Positions 1 through 8,613 of a stretch of 64,000 nucleotides of DNA are shown here, in pieces (the first letter of the stretch is position 1; each line of letters begins with the position of its first letter). The notes under the pieces were generated by a model. It was given only the letters and a program-made list of their open reading frames with translations, was not told the origin of the DNA and made no database searches. A program made the translations under genes and the position numbers. The DNA comes from Deferribacteres bacterium. Its GTDB lineage: Bacteria; Chrysiogenota; Deferribacteres; Deferribacterales; Geovibrionaceae. The DNA lies in the NCBI GenBank assembly GCA_023395255.1, contig JAEWZN010000019.1, positions 110,654 to 174,653 of the forward strand, given 5' to 3'.

Positions 1-675
1 CTCCTTCTCCGGCACTTCTTCCTTCTTCTTATCCAAAGTGAATTTTCCGCCTTTAACAACGACAATCCTTGAGGCAAGCTCATAGCCTCTGGGGAGGTTG
101 TGAGTGACCATCACAATGGTTTTTTTGAGGGAGAACTGTTCCTTGAGTATACCAGTGAGAACGAGGGATGCGTGCTGGTCAAGCCCAGTGTAGGGTTCAT
201 CCAGCAGTATAATATCGGGATCATGCATGAGCGCGCGGGCTATGGAAAGCCTTTGCAGCATGCCCCTTGAGAATGTTCTGACCCTGTCATGCTTTCTTGA
301 AAGAAGCTCCACCCTTTTCAGGAGGAAATCCGCCCGTGCGGAAACATCCTTTATTCCGTAGAGCCTTCCGTAGAAGACAAGGTTTTCAAGCGCGCTGAGG
401 TTTTCGTATAAAAAAGGCTGGTGAGAGATAACCCCGAAATGCTTTCTGAAATCATCCTTCATTTTCTTTATGGGCGTACCTTTAAAAAAAATATCACCCT
501 CACTCGGTTTAGTGAGGGTGGAAAGGATTTTCAGAAGGGTTGACTTGCCCGCGCCGTTTGGCCCGAACACGGACATGAAGTCCCCTTCGGCAAGTTCAAA
601 GGTCACACCTTTAAGTGCTTCGGTGTGACCGTATCTCTTTTTAACATTATCCAGCCTGAAAATTGGTTCAGGCAT
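1..675 (-). CDS. ccmA: CcmA, heme exporter ATP-binding subunit (partial, runs off the left edge)
   Basis: ABC transporter ATPase of the cytochrome c maturation (Ccm) system, which with membrane partners powers release of heme-loaded CcmE in the periplasm; it acts on the cytoplasmic face. Seen: 225 codons are present and the C-terminus lies beyond the window. Walker A GPNGAGKST at residues 38-46, an ABC signature-like FSRGMLQ at 134-140, Walker B IILLDEP at 154-160 and the switch His at 191. The ATG at 675 overlaps the end of ccmF by 8 bases, so the two are probably translationally coupled. The ATPase fold is certain. The CcmA assignment rests on its place directly after ccmE-ccmF; a generic ABC ATPase is the alternative. 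Confidence 0.88.
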   Translation of the reverse strand, partial: MPEPIFRLDNVKKRYGHTEALKGVTFELAEGDFMSVFGPNGAGKSTLLKILSTLTKPSEGDIFFKGTPIKKMKDDFRKHFGVISHQPFLYENLSALENLVFYGRLYGIKDVSARADFLLKRVELLSRKHDRVRTFSRGMLQRLSIARALMHDPDIILLDEPYTGLDQHASLVLTGILKEQFSLKKTIVMVTHNLPRGYELASRIVVVKGGKFTLDKKKEEVPEKE

Positions 676-2608
676 TTTTTCTCCTGCCGGTAACAGTGTA
701 GAAAGCGCCGATGCACATAATACCGCAGCCAATCCACAGCCACACGAGAAGAGGCTCGTAAACCACCTGAATGCCTATGTAGTTTTCAGGTTTGGAGTAG
801 CTGGCGAGTATGAAGTAAAGGTCGCCTTTCAGTTTGGAGTAGATAGCAACTTCCGCCCATGCTTCCTCGCGTTTTTCGTAGAAGCGTCTTTCCGGTGCGA
901 CAGTTACTATCTTCTTACCGTTTTCTGTTACTGTAACAGGAGCGTAGACAGATGTAAAGTTCTGACCCTGATTTACTGTGAGTTCGCCCACCTTCATTTC
1001 ATAATTGCCGAAGGTGAAGCTCTCTCCCGGTGCTACCACATGCTCATCCTTGATGTTGTAGAAGGATGAGGCGATGATTCCGTAAGCCATGATAACAACG
1101 CCGATGTGAACCAGAAGTCCGCCGTAGTGCCTGCGCTGGGTAAGCACAACTTTGGGGCCGTTGTTTTTTACGGAGATTGCTATTCTTGTTATTATGGTAG
1201 CGAGTGAAAGGGTAGTCACCCCTGTGAGTATAAGGGGTATGGGGAGGGTGTAGCCCTTCACATACATGATCACCATTGAGGCAAGCGCCGCTATTACTCC
1301 GGGGATGATTTTTTTATAGAAGCTTTCCCCTATCTCCTTACCGTACTGAGCCATGGGAGCCAGACCCGCAAAAAGCAGTATCAGTATAAAGAAAGGTGTG
1401 GAAACCTTGTTAAAGTAAGGGATGTTAACCGTAAGCTTGTTGCCCACAACCCCGAAAACGCCCATTACAGCATAATAAGCCTGAGAGATAAGAGGCATTG
1501 TTGTTCCCACGAGGACAACAACCATAAGACCGAGGAAAAGCCAGTTAGCGATAAAAAACATGCCTTCCCTTGAGGAGAAGTGGAAGTCTTTCTCTTCGGG
1601 ATCTTTGTAAAGTTTGATGTTGTTAAGGAGAACAACGGCGTATGCGATTGTGGAAACGATCATGAACACCACAAAGAAAGCGCCGAGGCTTGACTTTCCG
1701 AAGGAGTGAACAGAATCTATAACGCCGCTTCTGGTGAGGAAGGTTCCGAATATGCAGAGGATAAAGGATGTCATAAGGAGCGTGTGCGTCCATATTTTCA
1801 GCTTGTTTCTCTGCTCATATATGAGAGCGGAGTGGAGGTAAGCCGTTCCTGTTATCCACGGAAGGAGTGATGCGTTTTCAACAGGATCCCATGCCCAGTA
1901 GCCGCCCCAGCCGAGCTCAACATAAGCCCACTGGCCGCCGAGAACTATGCCTATTGTGAGGAAAACCCATGTGAATATAGCCCAGCCTCTGCTCTCTTTA
2001 ACCCAGAGGTTGGAGCCGTCGCCAGTCATCATGGATGCTATTGCGTGTCCGAGAGGCACGGTAAAGCCCGCATAACCGAGGAAAAGGGTAGGCGGATGGT
2101 AAATCATGCCGGGGTTCTGGAGAAGAGGGTTCATCCCTACGCCGTCCTGAGGTGTGAAACCAAGCTCCGCAAAGGGGTTGGTCACAAAACAGGTAAGAAT
2201 CAGGAAGAAGGAAGACGAAACGCTTATTACAAAGAGAACAGAGCTCTTGTATCTTGAATCGGAGTTCCTGAGCCTTACCATTTCAACTATGGCGAAAATA
2301 ACAAGAAGAAGCGCCCAGAAAAGGAGCGAACCTGCCTGACCTGCCCAGAAGGCGCTGAGCTTGTATGCCATGGGCAGTGCAAGGTCTGTGTACTGCGCGA
2401 CATACTCAATTTTAAAGTTGCTTGTGACAAGTGCCAGAAGCAGAATCAGAGAGGCAACACTTATTGCCGCAGTTTGTGCGATGAGGAAATATCCTCCGAT
2501 TTTATCGTAAATTTTGTTTTCGCTTCTCATCCCTGTTAAGTAGAAGTAAGAAGCACCCGCGCCTGTTATCAGCGCAAGGAGCATAAACAAAAATCCTGCT
2601 CCGCCCAC
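668..2608 (-). CDS. ccmF: CcmF, cytochrome c heme lyase subunit
   Basis: Large polytopic inner-membrane protein that takes heme from CcmE and attaches it to CXXCH cysteines of apocytochromes in the periplasm. The 646-residue product has about 15 hydrophobic segments and the tryptophan-rich WAWDPVENASLLPW stretch that defines the CcmF/CcsA heme-handling superfamily, flanked by conserved histidines. Length matches ordinary CcmF (about 640-660). The start is GTG, with GAGGTG four bases upstream. It lies 151 bases downstream of ccmE and overlaps ccmA, so ccmE-ccmF-ccmA reads as one operon. NrfE is a close relative, but the ccmE neighbour favours CcmF. Confidence 0.95.
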   Translation of the reverse strand: MGGAGFLFMLLALITGAGASYFYLTGMRSENKIYDKIGGYFLIAQTAAISVASLILLLALVTSNFKIEYVAQYTDLALPMAYKLSAFWAGQAGSLLFWALLLVIFAIVEMVRLRNSDSRYKSSVLFVISVSSSFFLILTCFVTNPFAELGFTPQDGVGMNPLLQNPGMIYHPPTLFLGYAGFTVPLGHAIASMMTGDGSNLWVKESRGWAIFTWVFLTIGIVLGGQWAYVELGWGGYWAWDPVENASLLPWITGTAYLHSALIYEQRNKLKIWTHTLLMTSFILCIFGTFLTRSGVIDSVHSFGKSSLGAFFVVFMIVSTIAYAVVLLNNIKLYKDPEEKDFHFSSREGMFFIANWLFLGLMVVVLVGTTMPLISQAYYAVMGVFGVVGNKLTVNIPYFNKVSTPFFILILLFAGLAPMAQYGKEIGESFYKKIIPGVIAALASMVIMYVKGYTLPIPLILTGVTTLSLATIITRIAISVKNNGPKVVLTQRRHYGGLLVHIGVVIMAYGIIASSFYNIKDEHVVAPGESFTFGNYEMKVGELTVNQGQNFTSVYAPVTVTENGKKIVTVAPERRFYEKREEAWAEVAIYSKLKGDLYFILASYSKPENYIGIQVVYEPLLVWLWIGCGIMCIGAFYTVTGRRKNA

Positions 2609-2759
2609 TGTTCACCTCGAAAATTTAAGATTTGCAAAACATCACCGCGGGTTTCAGCCGCATGGACAAAACCCGACTGCGTAATAAACTTTGCATAGTA
2701 TACTAAGTTGATAAGGATTTGTATAAAAAGTTCTCTAAAGGATGCTTAATTTGTAAAAA

Positions 2760-3182
2760 TTATCCTTTAGCAGCCTCTTCTGTTGGATCTACCTCATATT
2801 TCGAGGGGCATTTGGTCAGAAGAGTTTTGGCAATAAACTTTTTGTTTTCAATATCATAGTTGCCTTCGATTATGACGTGTATATCCTCTTTGAAGGTGTC
2901 GGGTATTATGCCTTTGTAATCAACGGTCATAACCGCTCCGCCCTCTTCCACATCCATAATATCGAAGACCAGATGTCTTTCCTTTGTGTTTTTGTTGATA
3001 GTTCCGGCGATGACCTCACCGCTGACGCGCATACCTTTCTGGTTAAGTTTTTCAGGATTGTGAAGAACTTCACCTACTGTAAGATAGTAAACACCTTCCG
3101 ATTTGAAGCCGCTGAAAAGCATGAATGAAATGGCAATGACAACGACCGCCGTGGCAACGAGAAACTTCTTGTTTTTGTTCAT
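2760..3182 (-). CDS. ccmE: CcmE, periplasmic heme chaperone, Cys-type variant
   Basis: Membrane-anchored chaperone that binds heme covalently and hands it to CcmF. The 140-residue product has one N-terminal membrane anchor (about residues 7-25) followed by an OB-fold-like domain with the family's YYLTVGEVL and GMRVSGEV segments. Classical CcmE uses a His in an HXXXY motif. Here the corresponding segment reads CPSKY, with Cys125 and Tyr129 and no His, which is the CXXXY type known from some sulfate reducers and archaea. GGAG lies seven bases before the ATG. It is the first gene of the operon and is divergent from ccdA. Confidence 0.93.
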   Translation of the reverse strand: MNKNKKFLVATAVVVIAISFMLFSGFKSEGVYYLTVGEVLHNPEKLNQKGMRVSGEVIAGTINKNTKERHLVFDIMDVEEGGAVMTVDYKGIIPDTFKEDIHVIIEGNYDIENKKFIAKTLLTKCPSKYEVDPTEEAAKG

Positions 3183-3401
3183 TGGCTGACTCCGTAATGT
3201 CCTGACTTTGGTTTATAATGTACATAAAACGACAGTTGATCAAGGAAAAAGTTTAGTAAAAAATATAAACAAACTCAAGTTTTAAAGGGATTCTGATTAT
3301 TGCTTTAACGTAATATCTGAATATAATATTGATTTTCTGCGGAACATTTCCGTCTCCCGTATGTCTTTACCTGTGAAAAAAATGAGTATAAGGTAGTGAT
3401 T
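3183..3401. promoter_or_regulatory. Divergent intergenic region between ccmE and ccdA
   Basis: About 219 AT-rich bases separate the ccmE start (leftward) from the ccdA start (rightward), so promoters for both cytochrome-maturation units should lie here. No confident -35/-10 pair or operator was picked out by eye. The role is inferred from position only. Confidence 0.4.
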
Positions 3402-4142
3402 ATGAATGAAATAGGATTTATTACGGCGTTTACTGCGGGTGTGCTCTCCTTTCTGTCACCTTGTGTGCTTCCGCTTCTGCCTGCTTATCTGTCTTTTATA
3501 TCCGGCGAAACCATAGACACCCTCACATCCGGCGAATCAAAAAAAGCCAGAGTGAAGGCGGTTCTCGGTGCTGTCTGTTTCGGGTTGGGTTTTCTTCTTG
3601 TGTTTGTTATTCTGGGAGCCGGAGCAACCGCCGTGGGCAAGGCGCTCGCCCAGCATAAAATAATCCTTGGGCGCATAGCCGGGGTGCTTATAGTGATCCT
3701 CGGTCTGCATATGTCAGGTATTTTCCGCATAAACAGGCTTCTTGTACAGAAGAAGTGGAATTATCAGCGTAAATCCGGCGCGCCGTTTCTTATTCAGGCG
3801 TTTTTCCTCGGCGTGGCACTCGTTCTCGGCTGGTCGCCCTGTCTGGGGCCGGTGATTGCGGCTATATTTGCCATGGCCTCCCAGCAGGAAACGGTCGGGC
3901 AGGGGATAGGGCTCCTTGTCACCTACGGCTTGGGCTTGTGGATACCTTTTCTGCTTGCCGCCCTCGCGGTCGGCCATGTTATCTCAGGTATGAGAAAGGC
4001 TGGCAGGGTGGTGATGGTTGTGGAGAAAATATCGGGAGCGCTTCTTATAGTAATCGGCCTTCTTATGGCAACCAACAGCATGGTGATTATGAGCGCCTAT
4101 CTTGTGAGATGGTTTCCGATCCTGGGCAGCATAAACTTTTAG
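3402..4142 (+). CDS. ccdA: CcdA, thiol-disulfide electron transporter for cytochrome c biogenesis
   Basis: Inner-membrane protein of the DsbD/CcdA family that carries reducing equivalents from cytoplasmic thioredoxin to the periplasm, keeping CXXCH cysteines reduced for heme attachment. About six membrane helices are visible. The two redox cysteines sit in the family motifs SPCVLPLLPAYLSF near residue 20 and SPCLGPV near residue 145. The ATG at 3402 is chosen because AAGG lies eight bases upstream; the in-frame GTG at 3396 would be only two bases from it. It stands opposite ccmE, consistent with supplying the same pathway. Confidence 0.93.
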   Translation: MNEIGFITAFTAGVLSFLSPCVLPLLPAYLSFISGETIDTLTSGESKKARVKAVLGAVCFGLGFLLVFVILGAGATAVGKALAQHKIILGRIAGVLIVILGLHMSGIFRINRLLVQKKWNYQRKSGAPFLIQAFFLGVALVLGWSPCLGPVIAAIFAMASQQETVGQGIGLLVTYGLGLWIPFLLAALAVGHVISGMRKAGRVVMVVEKISGALLIVIGLLMATNSMVIMSAYLVRWFPILGSINF

Positions 4143-4286
4143 GCGTTTTCTGACGATTTTATCCTTTTTTTGGAACTGAATTTATAATATTATATTCTGC
4201 TTTTTTCGGCCTGCCAGTTTTTATGCGGGTGAGCGAAGCGGTCTGAAAGATTAAAAATCTTATATTTATAAAGGAGCATTTTCAGT

Positions 4287-5036
4287 ATGGCAGGACATAG
4301 TAAGTGGGCGAATATTAAACACAGAAAAGCGGCTCAGGATGCAAAAAAAGGCAAGGTCTTCACCAAAGTTGCCCGTGAAATCACGGTTGCGGCAAAGGAA
4401 GGGGGCGGAGACCCGGACATGAACCCCCGCCTGAGGCTGGCGCTTGATAAGGCAAGAGCCGTGAACCTGCCAAAGGACAATGTTGACAGAGCAATCAAAA
4501 AAGGCACGGGCGAAGGCAATGAGGCCGCATACGAGGATGTGACATACGAAGGTTACGGCCCCGGCGGTGTGGCTATTCTTGTCAAAACCCTTACAGATAA
4601 CAGAAACAGGACAGTAGCCGAAGTGCGCAGCACCATGACGAAAAAAGGCGGCAGCATGGGCGAGGCCGGATGCGTTGCGTGGATTTTCGAGCAGAAAGGC
4701 ATACTTGAAATATCCAAAACCAAGGCGGATGAGGACAAACTTCTGGAAGAAGCCCTCGAAGCCGGAGCAGAGGATGTTGTTGATGACGGCGATGTTTTCT
4801 CCGTTCAGTGTGCTTATGCCGACTTTATGGATGTAAAAACCGAGCTTGAAAAGAAGGGATATGCATTCGAGTTCGCGGAAATCACCATGAAGCCCAAGAA
4901 CAGCGTTCCCGTCAATGTTGAGGATCTGCGCAAAATAATGAACATAACCGATGCCCTTGAGGATCTGGATGATGTTCAGGAAGTTTACTCAAACTTTGAG
5001 GCTGACGACGAAGTTATGTCCCAGCTTGAGGACTAA
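4287..5036 (+). CDS. yebC: YebC/PmpR (TACO1) family protein
   Basis: Cytoplasmic YebC-family protein, 249 residues, the usual family length. It starts with the hallmark MAGHSKWANIKHRKAAQD and contains the conserved YEGYGPGGVA segment near residue 90. Family members have been described as DNA-binding regulators and, more recently, as factors that help ribosomes through difficult (proline-rich) stretches. Which role applies here cannot be read from sequence. AAGGAG precedes the ATG by ten bases. Its stop codon abuts the ruvC start, giving the common bacterial order yebC-ruvC-ruvA. Confidence 0.96.
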   Translation: MAGHSKWANIKHRKAAQDAKKGKVFTKVAREITVAAKEGGGDPDMNPRLRLALDKARAVNLPKDNVDRAIKKGTGEGNEAAYEDVTYEGYGPGGVAILVKTLTDNRNRTVAEVRSTMTKKGGSMGEAGCVAWIFEQKGILEISKTKADEDKLLEEALEAGAEDVVDDGDVFSVQCAYADFMDVKTELEKKGYAFEFAEITMKPKNSVPVNVEDLRKIMNITDALEDLDDVQEVYSNFEADDEVMSQLED

Positions 5037-5525
5037 TTGTCCCGGATAGTTATAGGGATAGACCCCGGTCTTAACTGCACAGGCGTTGGCATTGTGCGGG
5101 CCTGGCCGGGGAAGGTGGAGCATGTTTTTCACGGCGTGCTCCGCACCGACAGCAAAAGAGAACTGCCCGAACGTCTTGGTGTAATATGCGCCGGACTGAG
5201 AGATATAATAGCAGAATACAGGCCGGAACTGTCCGCGGTTGAGGATGTTTTCCAGTCGGTAAATATAAAGAGCGCCATGCTTCTGGGGCAGACAAGGGGC
5301 GCGATAATCGCCACTCTGCTCTCCTGCGGCATGCCCGTGAGCGAATATACAGCATTGCAGGTGAAAAAATCTGTTGTGGGCTACGGCAAGGCGGATAAGG
5401 AGCAGGTGCGCCACATGGTGGAGGTTCTGCTGGGCATTAAGATGGGTAAAACCCCGCTGGATGCGTCGGATGCGCTGGCCGTGGCTGTGTGTCTGGGACT
5501 TGATATAACCGGGAGGCGGTATTGA
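5037..5525 (+). CDS. ruvC: RuvC, Holliday junction resolvase
   Basis: Homodimeric endonuclease that cuts Holliday junctions symmetrically during recombinational repair, working with RuvAB. The 162-residue product has the RNase H-like acidic catalytic set: Asp9 in GIDPG, Glu69 in the AVEDVF segment, and Asp142/Asp145 in LDASDALAVA. The start is TTG directly after the yebC stop, with TGAGG inside the yebC end as ribosome-binding site. Its own stop overlaps the ruvA start by four bases (TTGA). Tight coupling to ruvA supports shared expression; ruvB is separate at about 41-42 kb. Confidence 0.97.
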   Translation: MSRIVIGIDPGLNCTGVGIVRAWPGKVEHVFHGVLRTDSKRELPERLGVICAGLRDIIAEYRPELSAVEDVFQSVNIKSAMLLGQTRGAIIATLLSCGMPVSEYTALQVKKSVVGYGKADKEQVRHMVEVLLGIKMGKTPLDASDALAVAVCLGLDITGRRY

Positions 5526-6094
5526 TCTACAGAGTTAAGGGCGAACTGCTGGAAAAACACCCGGATTTCGCGGTGATAGACACGGGAGCGGTTGCTTTCC
5601 GGGTGGGGATCTCCATGCAGAGTTTCGCTTCCCTGCCTGACATAGGGGAGAAGGCCTCCCTTTATACACTGATGAATGTCCGTGAGGACGACATAAGCCT
5701 GTTCGGTTTTGTCACCCTTGAGGAGAAAAAACTGTTCATCCTCCTCACTTCAATAAGCAAGGTGGGGCCTAAGATGGCGCTTGCCATCCTTTCCGGGCTT
5801 GATGTTAAGTCATTTGAGAAGGCTGTTGTCTCCGGGGATGTGGTAAAGATTAAGGGCATTCCCGGCATAGGGCTGAAAACGGCTGAGAGGATTATATTAG
5901 AGCTTAAGGATAAATTTGATCTCGTGTTCAAAACAGAGGCCAAGCCTGATGACAACTCAGAAGATGTGGTGAGCGCCCTGTGCAACCTCGGCTACTCCAG
6001 AAAGGATGCCGAAAACGCCGTCCGCGTCTCATACTCCGGTGACTGCTCATTTGAGGAAAACCTCAAGAAAGCTCTTTCCCGCACTCTTTCCTGA
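5522..6094 (+). CDS. ruvA: RuvA, Holliday junction DNA-binding subunit
   Basis: Binds four-way junctions as a tetramer and loads the RuvB motor for branch migration. The 190-residue product has the N-terminal OB-fold domain, a central double helix-hairpin-helix region (SISKVGPKMALAILSG near 83 and IKGIPGIGLKTAERII near 117) and a small C-terminal RuvB-contact domain with an NLGYSRKDAE core. The start is TTG, overlapping the ruvC stop by four bases. It is the last gene of the unit; a hairpin at 6105-6126 follows. Confidence 0.97.
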   Translation: MIYRVKGELLEKHPDFAVIDTGAVAFRVGISMQSFASLPDIGEKASLYTLMNVREDDISLFGFVTLEEKKLFILLTSISKVGPKMALAILSGLDVKSFEKAVVSGDVVKIKGIPGIGLKTAERIILELKDKFDLVFKTEAKPDDNSEDVVSALCNLGYSRKDAENAVRVSYSGDCSFEENLKKALSRTLS

Positions 6095-6104
6095 ATATAA
6101 AAAA

Positions 6105-6126
6105 ACCGGCACACTGCTGTGCCGGT
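6105..6126 (-). terminator. Rho-independent terminator
   Basis: A perfect 9-bp stem, ACCGGCACA / TGTGCCGGT, with a four-base loop CTGC. On the minus strand it is followed by a long T tract (the complement of the A run at 6097-6105), so it should end the leftward transcript from 6135-8552. Rightward from ruvA there is only a weak T stretch. Confidence 0.8.
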
Positions 6127-6134
6127 CTGAGCTG

Positions 6135-6386
6135 TTATTCCACTCTTTTTCCGGTTTCCGAATCTATAAGATGCAGGTCGCCGTTTGTTATGCCGATGCC
6201 CACTTCAAGGCAGCTGTAAACGAACTCTTCAAAGCTCATTCCGTTTACTTCGCAAGCCTGATTGATTTCGTCCATAAACTCTTTCTCCATGGCAAAAGCC
6301 ATGCTCACCATATTCTCTTCATCAATTTCGTGGTCATGGTCGTGGCTGCCGCAGCCGCCGCTTCCGCATCCGCATTTGTCGCTCAT
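6135..6386 (-). CDS. Small Cys/His-rich protein, function unknown
   Basis: An 83-residue cytoplasmic protein that I do not recognise. The first 20 residues are packed with Cys, Gly and His (CGCGSGGCGSHDHDHE), a likely metal-binding tail. The rest is acidic and helical, with a predicted two-helix segment around MEKEFMDEINQACEVNGMSFEEFVYSCLEVG. AAGGAG precedes the ATG by five bases. It begins nine bases after the hybrid histidine kinase gene, so the two are probably co-transcribed. The tail resembles metallochaperone or nitrogenase-accessory tails only in composition; no function is claimed. Confidence 0.75.
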   Translation of the reverse strand: MSDKCGCGSGGCGSHDHDHEIDEENMVSMAFAMEKEFMDEINQACEVNGMSFEEFVYSCLEVGIGITNGDLHLIDSETGKRVE

Positions 6387-6395
6387 GTTTTCTCC

Positions 6396-8552
6396 TTATA
6401 TGAATCCGGTGAAATTATCTATCGTTCCGGTTAATGAGTCAATATCGAACTCTTTTGCATCTTTTGCAAGTTTTTCTGCCCAGTTTTTCAATTCTTTTAT
6501 ATTTTCCCTTTCGGCAAGGGAAAGAGCAAGTGCGGCGAAGTTTTCCATGTCGCTTATTACGAACCTGCGTGAGATCATCTGCCATTTATCATAGAGTTCG
6601 CTGCGGATAATTTTGCGCTGCTCTTCTGTTATATTTGCTGAAGGCTGAGGCGTTTCCTCTCCGGCCCGGTTTTCCTCACTGTGTTTAAGAAAGACCTTGA
6701 GCGCGTCGGTAAGTTCTGATGAAATTATGGGTTTTTTCACATATGCCGAGCAGCCGGAAGCGAATGCCTCCTCCACTCTGTCACTGAGTACATCCGCGGA
6801 AACGGCTATGAGGGGTATATGCGCTGTGGTATGGTCGCTTTTAAAAAGCTTAGCCGCGGCGTAGCCGTCCGTTCCGGGCATTTTCATGTCCAGAAGAACC
6901 GCATCCGGCAGATGTGCCGCCGCCTTTATGTATGCATCCCGCCCGTTCTCCGCCTCGATAACTGTAAAAGGATGATCTTTCAGCATCAGGCGGATCAGAA
7001 AACGGTTCTGCGGGCTGTCGTCCGCCACCAGTATTAATGCAGGTTCAAAAGACACTGTTCCCTTGGCTGCGGTTTTTTGCAGCGGCGCGTCACATACTCT
7101 CACATCTCTGAACCTAACGGTGAAGAGCGAGCCTCTGCCTTTCGTGCTGGATACGTCAATAGTGCCGTTCATTGCTTCCGTGAGCTTTTTCGTTATGGCA
7201 AGCCCCAGCCCTGTGCCGCCGTATTTTGCATGATCCTGCCCCTGCTGCTGTGCAAAGTTTTCGAATATGGTTTCAAGCTGACTTTCGTCAATACCCATGC
7301 CGCTGTCCTCCACCGTTATGATGACGGAACAGAGCCTGTCTCCTGTTTTTTCCTCACGGCACGAGAGCCTGATAAAGCCGGATTCTGTGAACTTCACGGC
7401 ATTTCCCACCAGATTAAAGAGTATCTGCCGCAGTCTGATTCCGTCAAAGAGTATCTGCCCGCTGCATCCGCCTGTGTTGAGAATGAGCTTAAGCCCCTTC
7501 TGCCGGGCAGTTTCAGAGAAGATTTTAAATGTTTCATCAACCACAGAGCATATGTTAAGCGGCGTTGGGTTGATGTCTATTTTGCCCGACTCAATTTTGG
7601 AAAGATCAAGCAGGTCGTTGATAAGTTTCATGAGGGTCTCGCCGCTGTCTCTGATGGAACTGAGGAGGCTGGCGTGTTCGGGTTCCTTTATGTCCCTGCC
7701 GAGTATTTCCGCAAAACCGAGGATGATGTTCATGGGTGTGCGTATTTCATGGCTGATGTTGGCCAGAAACTCGCTTTTTGCTCTGTTGGCTGCATCCGCC
7801 GCTTCCTTGGCGGCTTTCAGCTCCTCTGTTCTGCTGACTTTCAGAAGGTTGTCGTGGTAGCGGGCAAAGAGGATGTTCAGTGATTCGGTTAGTACGCCGA
7901 GCTCATCCTTGGCATGCCTTTCAGAAATATTAATGCTGTATATGGACTGGTTTGATGGGTCGGCTCCGGCGAGCTTTTCGGCTATCTTCTGAATCTGCCG
8001 CACAAGGGTGAGGTGAAACGAAACAGCATAAAGCAGCGACAGAACAGCGGTGACAATAAATGTGCTTATGATTACCGTTCCTGCATGGGCGGCAAAGTCC
8101 TCTGAAATGCTTCGTATGTTGGGGTATATTTCGGCGTAGCCGGCATAGTGCCAGTTTTTGCCGTAGATCAGAGGGAAGCGGAAGGAGGTCTGCCCTGTGT
8201 ACATATCTTCAAGGAACCTGACGGGGTATCCGGCTTCCGTGCTCCGCGCCTCGCTTATGGCGAGTATTTCATTTTTATCATTTACGAGGCTGACTTTTTT
8301 TACTATCCCCACCTCAACAAGGCCGTCTGTTATGCCCTGAGCGAGGCTTCTGTTTCCGGTGACAAGGGCATGCCCCGCCGTATGGGACATCATGGCGGTT
8401 ATTTTTTCCAGACGTTCCTTCACGCCTGCCTGTTCTTTCCTGAAATCGAACCAGAGCAGAACTATGCTGAGCAGAAGCCCAAGGGTGAAGGCAATAAAAA
8501 AAGTCATTTTAGCCTGCTTATAAGGCAGACTTTGGGCAAATTTAACTTTCAT
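6396..8552 (-). CDS. Hybrid sensor histidine kinase / response regulator
   Basis: Membrane-bound two-component kinase, 718 residues. Domains in order: membrane helix about 17-36, periplasmic sensor about 40-157, second membrane helix about 158-178, HAMP-like linker 180-240, HisKA with phospho-accepting His268 (ANISHEIRTPMN), HATPase with N-box near 380 (LFNLVGNAVKFTE) and G-boxes DSGMGI and GGTGLGL, then a receiver domain about 505-620 with acidic pair D511-D512, phospho-Asp555 (LLDMKMPG) and Lys607. A C-terminal extension of about 100 residues may be a phosphotransfer-like helical region, but I see no clear Hpt histidine. The ligand is unknown. The start has no strong ribosome-binding site. 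Confidence 0.92.
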   Translation of the reverse strand: MKVKFAQSLPYKQAKMTFFIAFTLGLLLSIVLLWFDFRKEQAGVKERLEKITAMMSHTAGHALVTGNRSLAQGITDGLVEVGIVKKVSLVNDKNEILAISEARSTEAGYPVRFLEDMYTGQTSFRFPLIYGKNWHYAGYAEIYPNIRSISEDFAAHAGTVIISTFIVTAVLSLLYAVSFHLTLVRQIQKIAEKLAGADPSNQSIYSINISERHAKDELGVLTESLNILFARYHDNLLKVSRTEELKAAKEAADAANRAKSEFLANISHEIRTPMNIILGFAEILGRDIKEPEHASLLSSIRDSGETLMKLINDLLDLSKIESGKIDINPTPLNICSVVDETFKIFSETARQKGLKLILNTGGCSGQILFDGIRLRQILFNLVGNAVKFTESGFIRLSCREEKTGDRLCSVIITVEDSGMGIDESQLETIFENFAQQQGQDHAKYGGTGLGLAITKKLTEAMNGTIDVSSTKGRGSLFTVRFRDVRVCDAPLQKTAAKGTVSFEPALILVADDSPQNRFLIRLMLKDHPFTVIEAENGRDAYIKAAAHLPDAVLLDMKMPGTDGYAAAKLFKSDHTTAHIPLIAVSADVLSDRVEEAFASGCSAYVKKPIISSELTDALKVFLKHSEENRAGEETPQPSANITEEQRKIIRSELYDKWQMISRRFVISDMENFAALALSLAERENIKELKNWAEKLAKDAKEFDIDSLTGTIDNFTGFI

Positions 8553-8613
8553 AGGCCATGATCAGGCAGAATCCGCAAATTATCAATATAAAAGTGTATG
8601 TTAAAGTGTATTT

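Noticed and set aside
7077..7883. A 268-residue antisense frame inside the hybrid kinase
   Set aside because: The kinase has all catalytic motifs on the opposite strand, and the antisense frame has no domain or ribosome-binding site.
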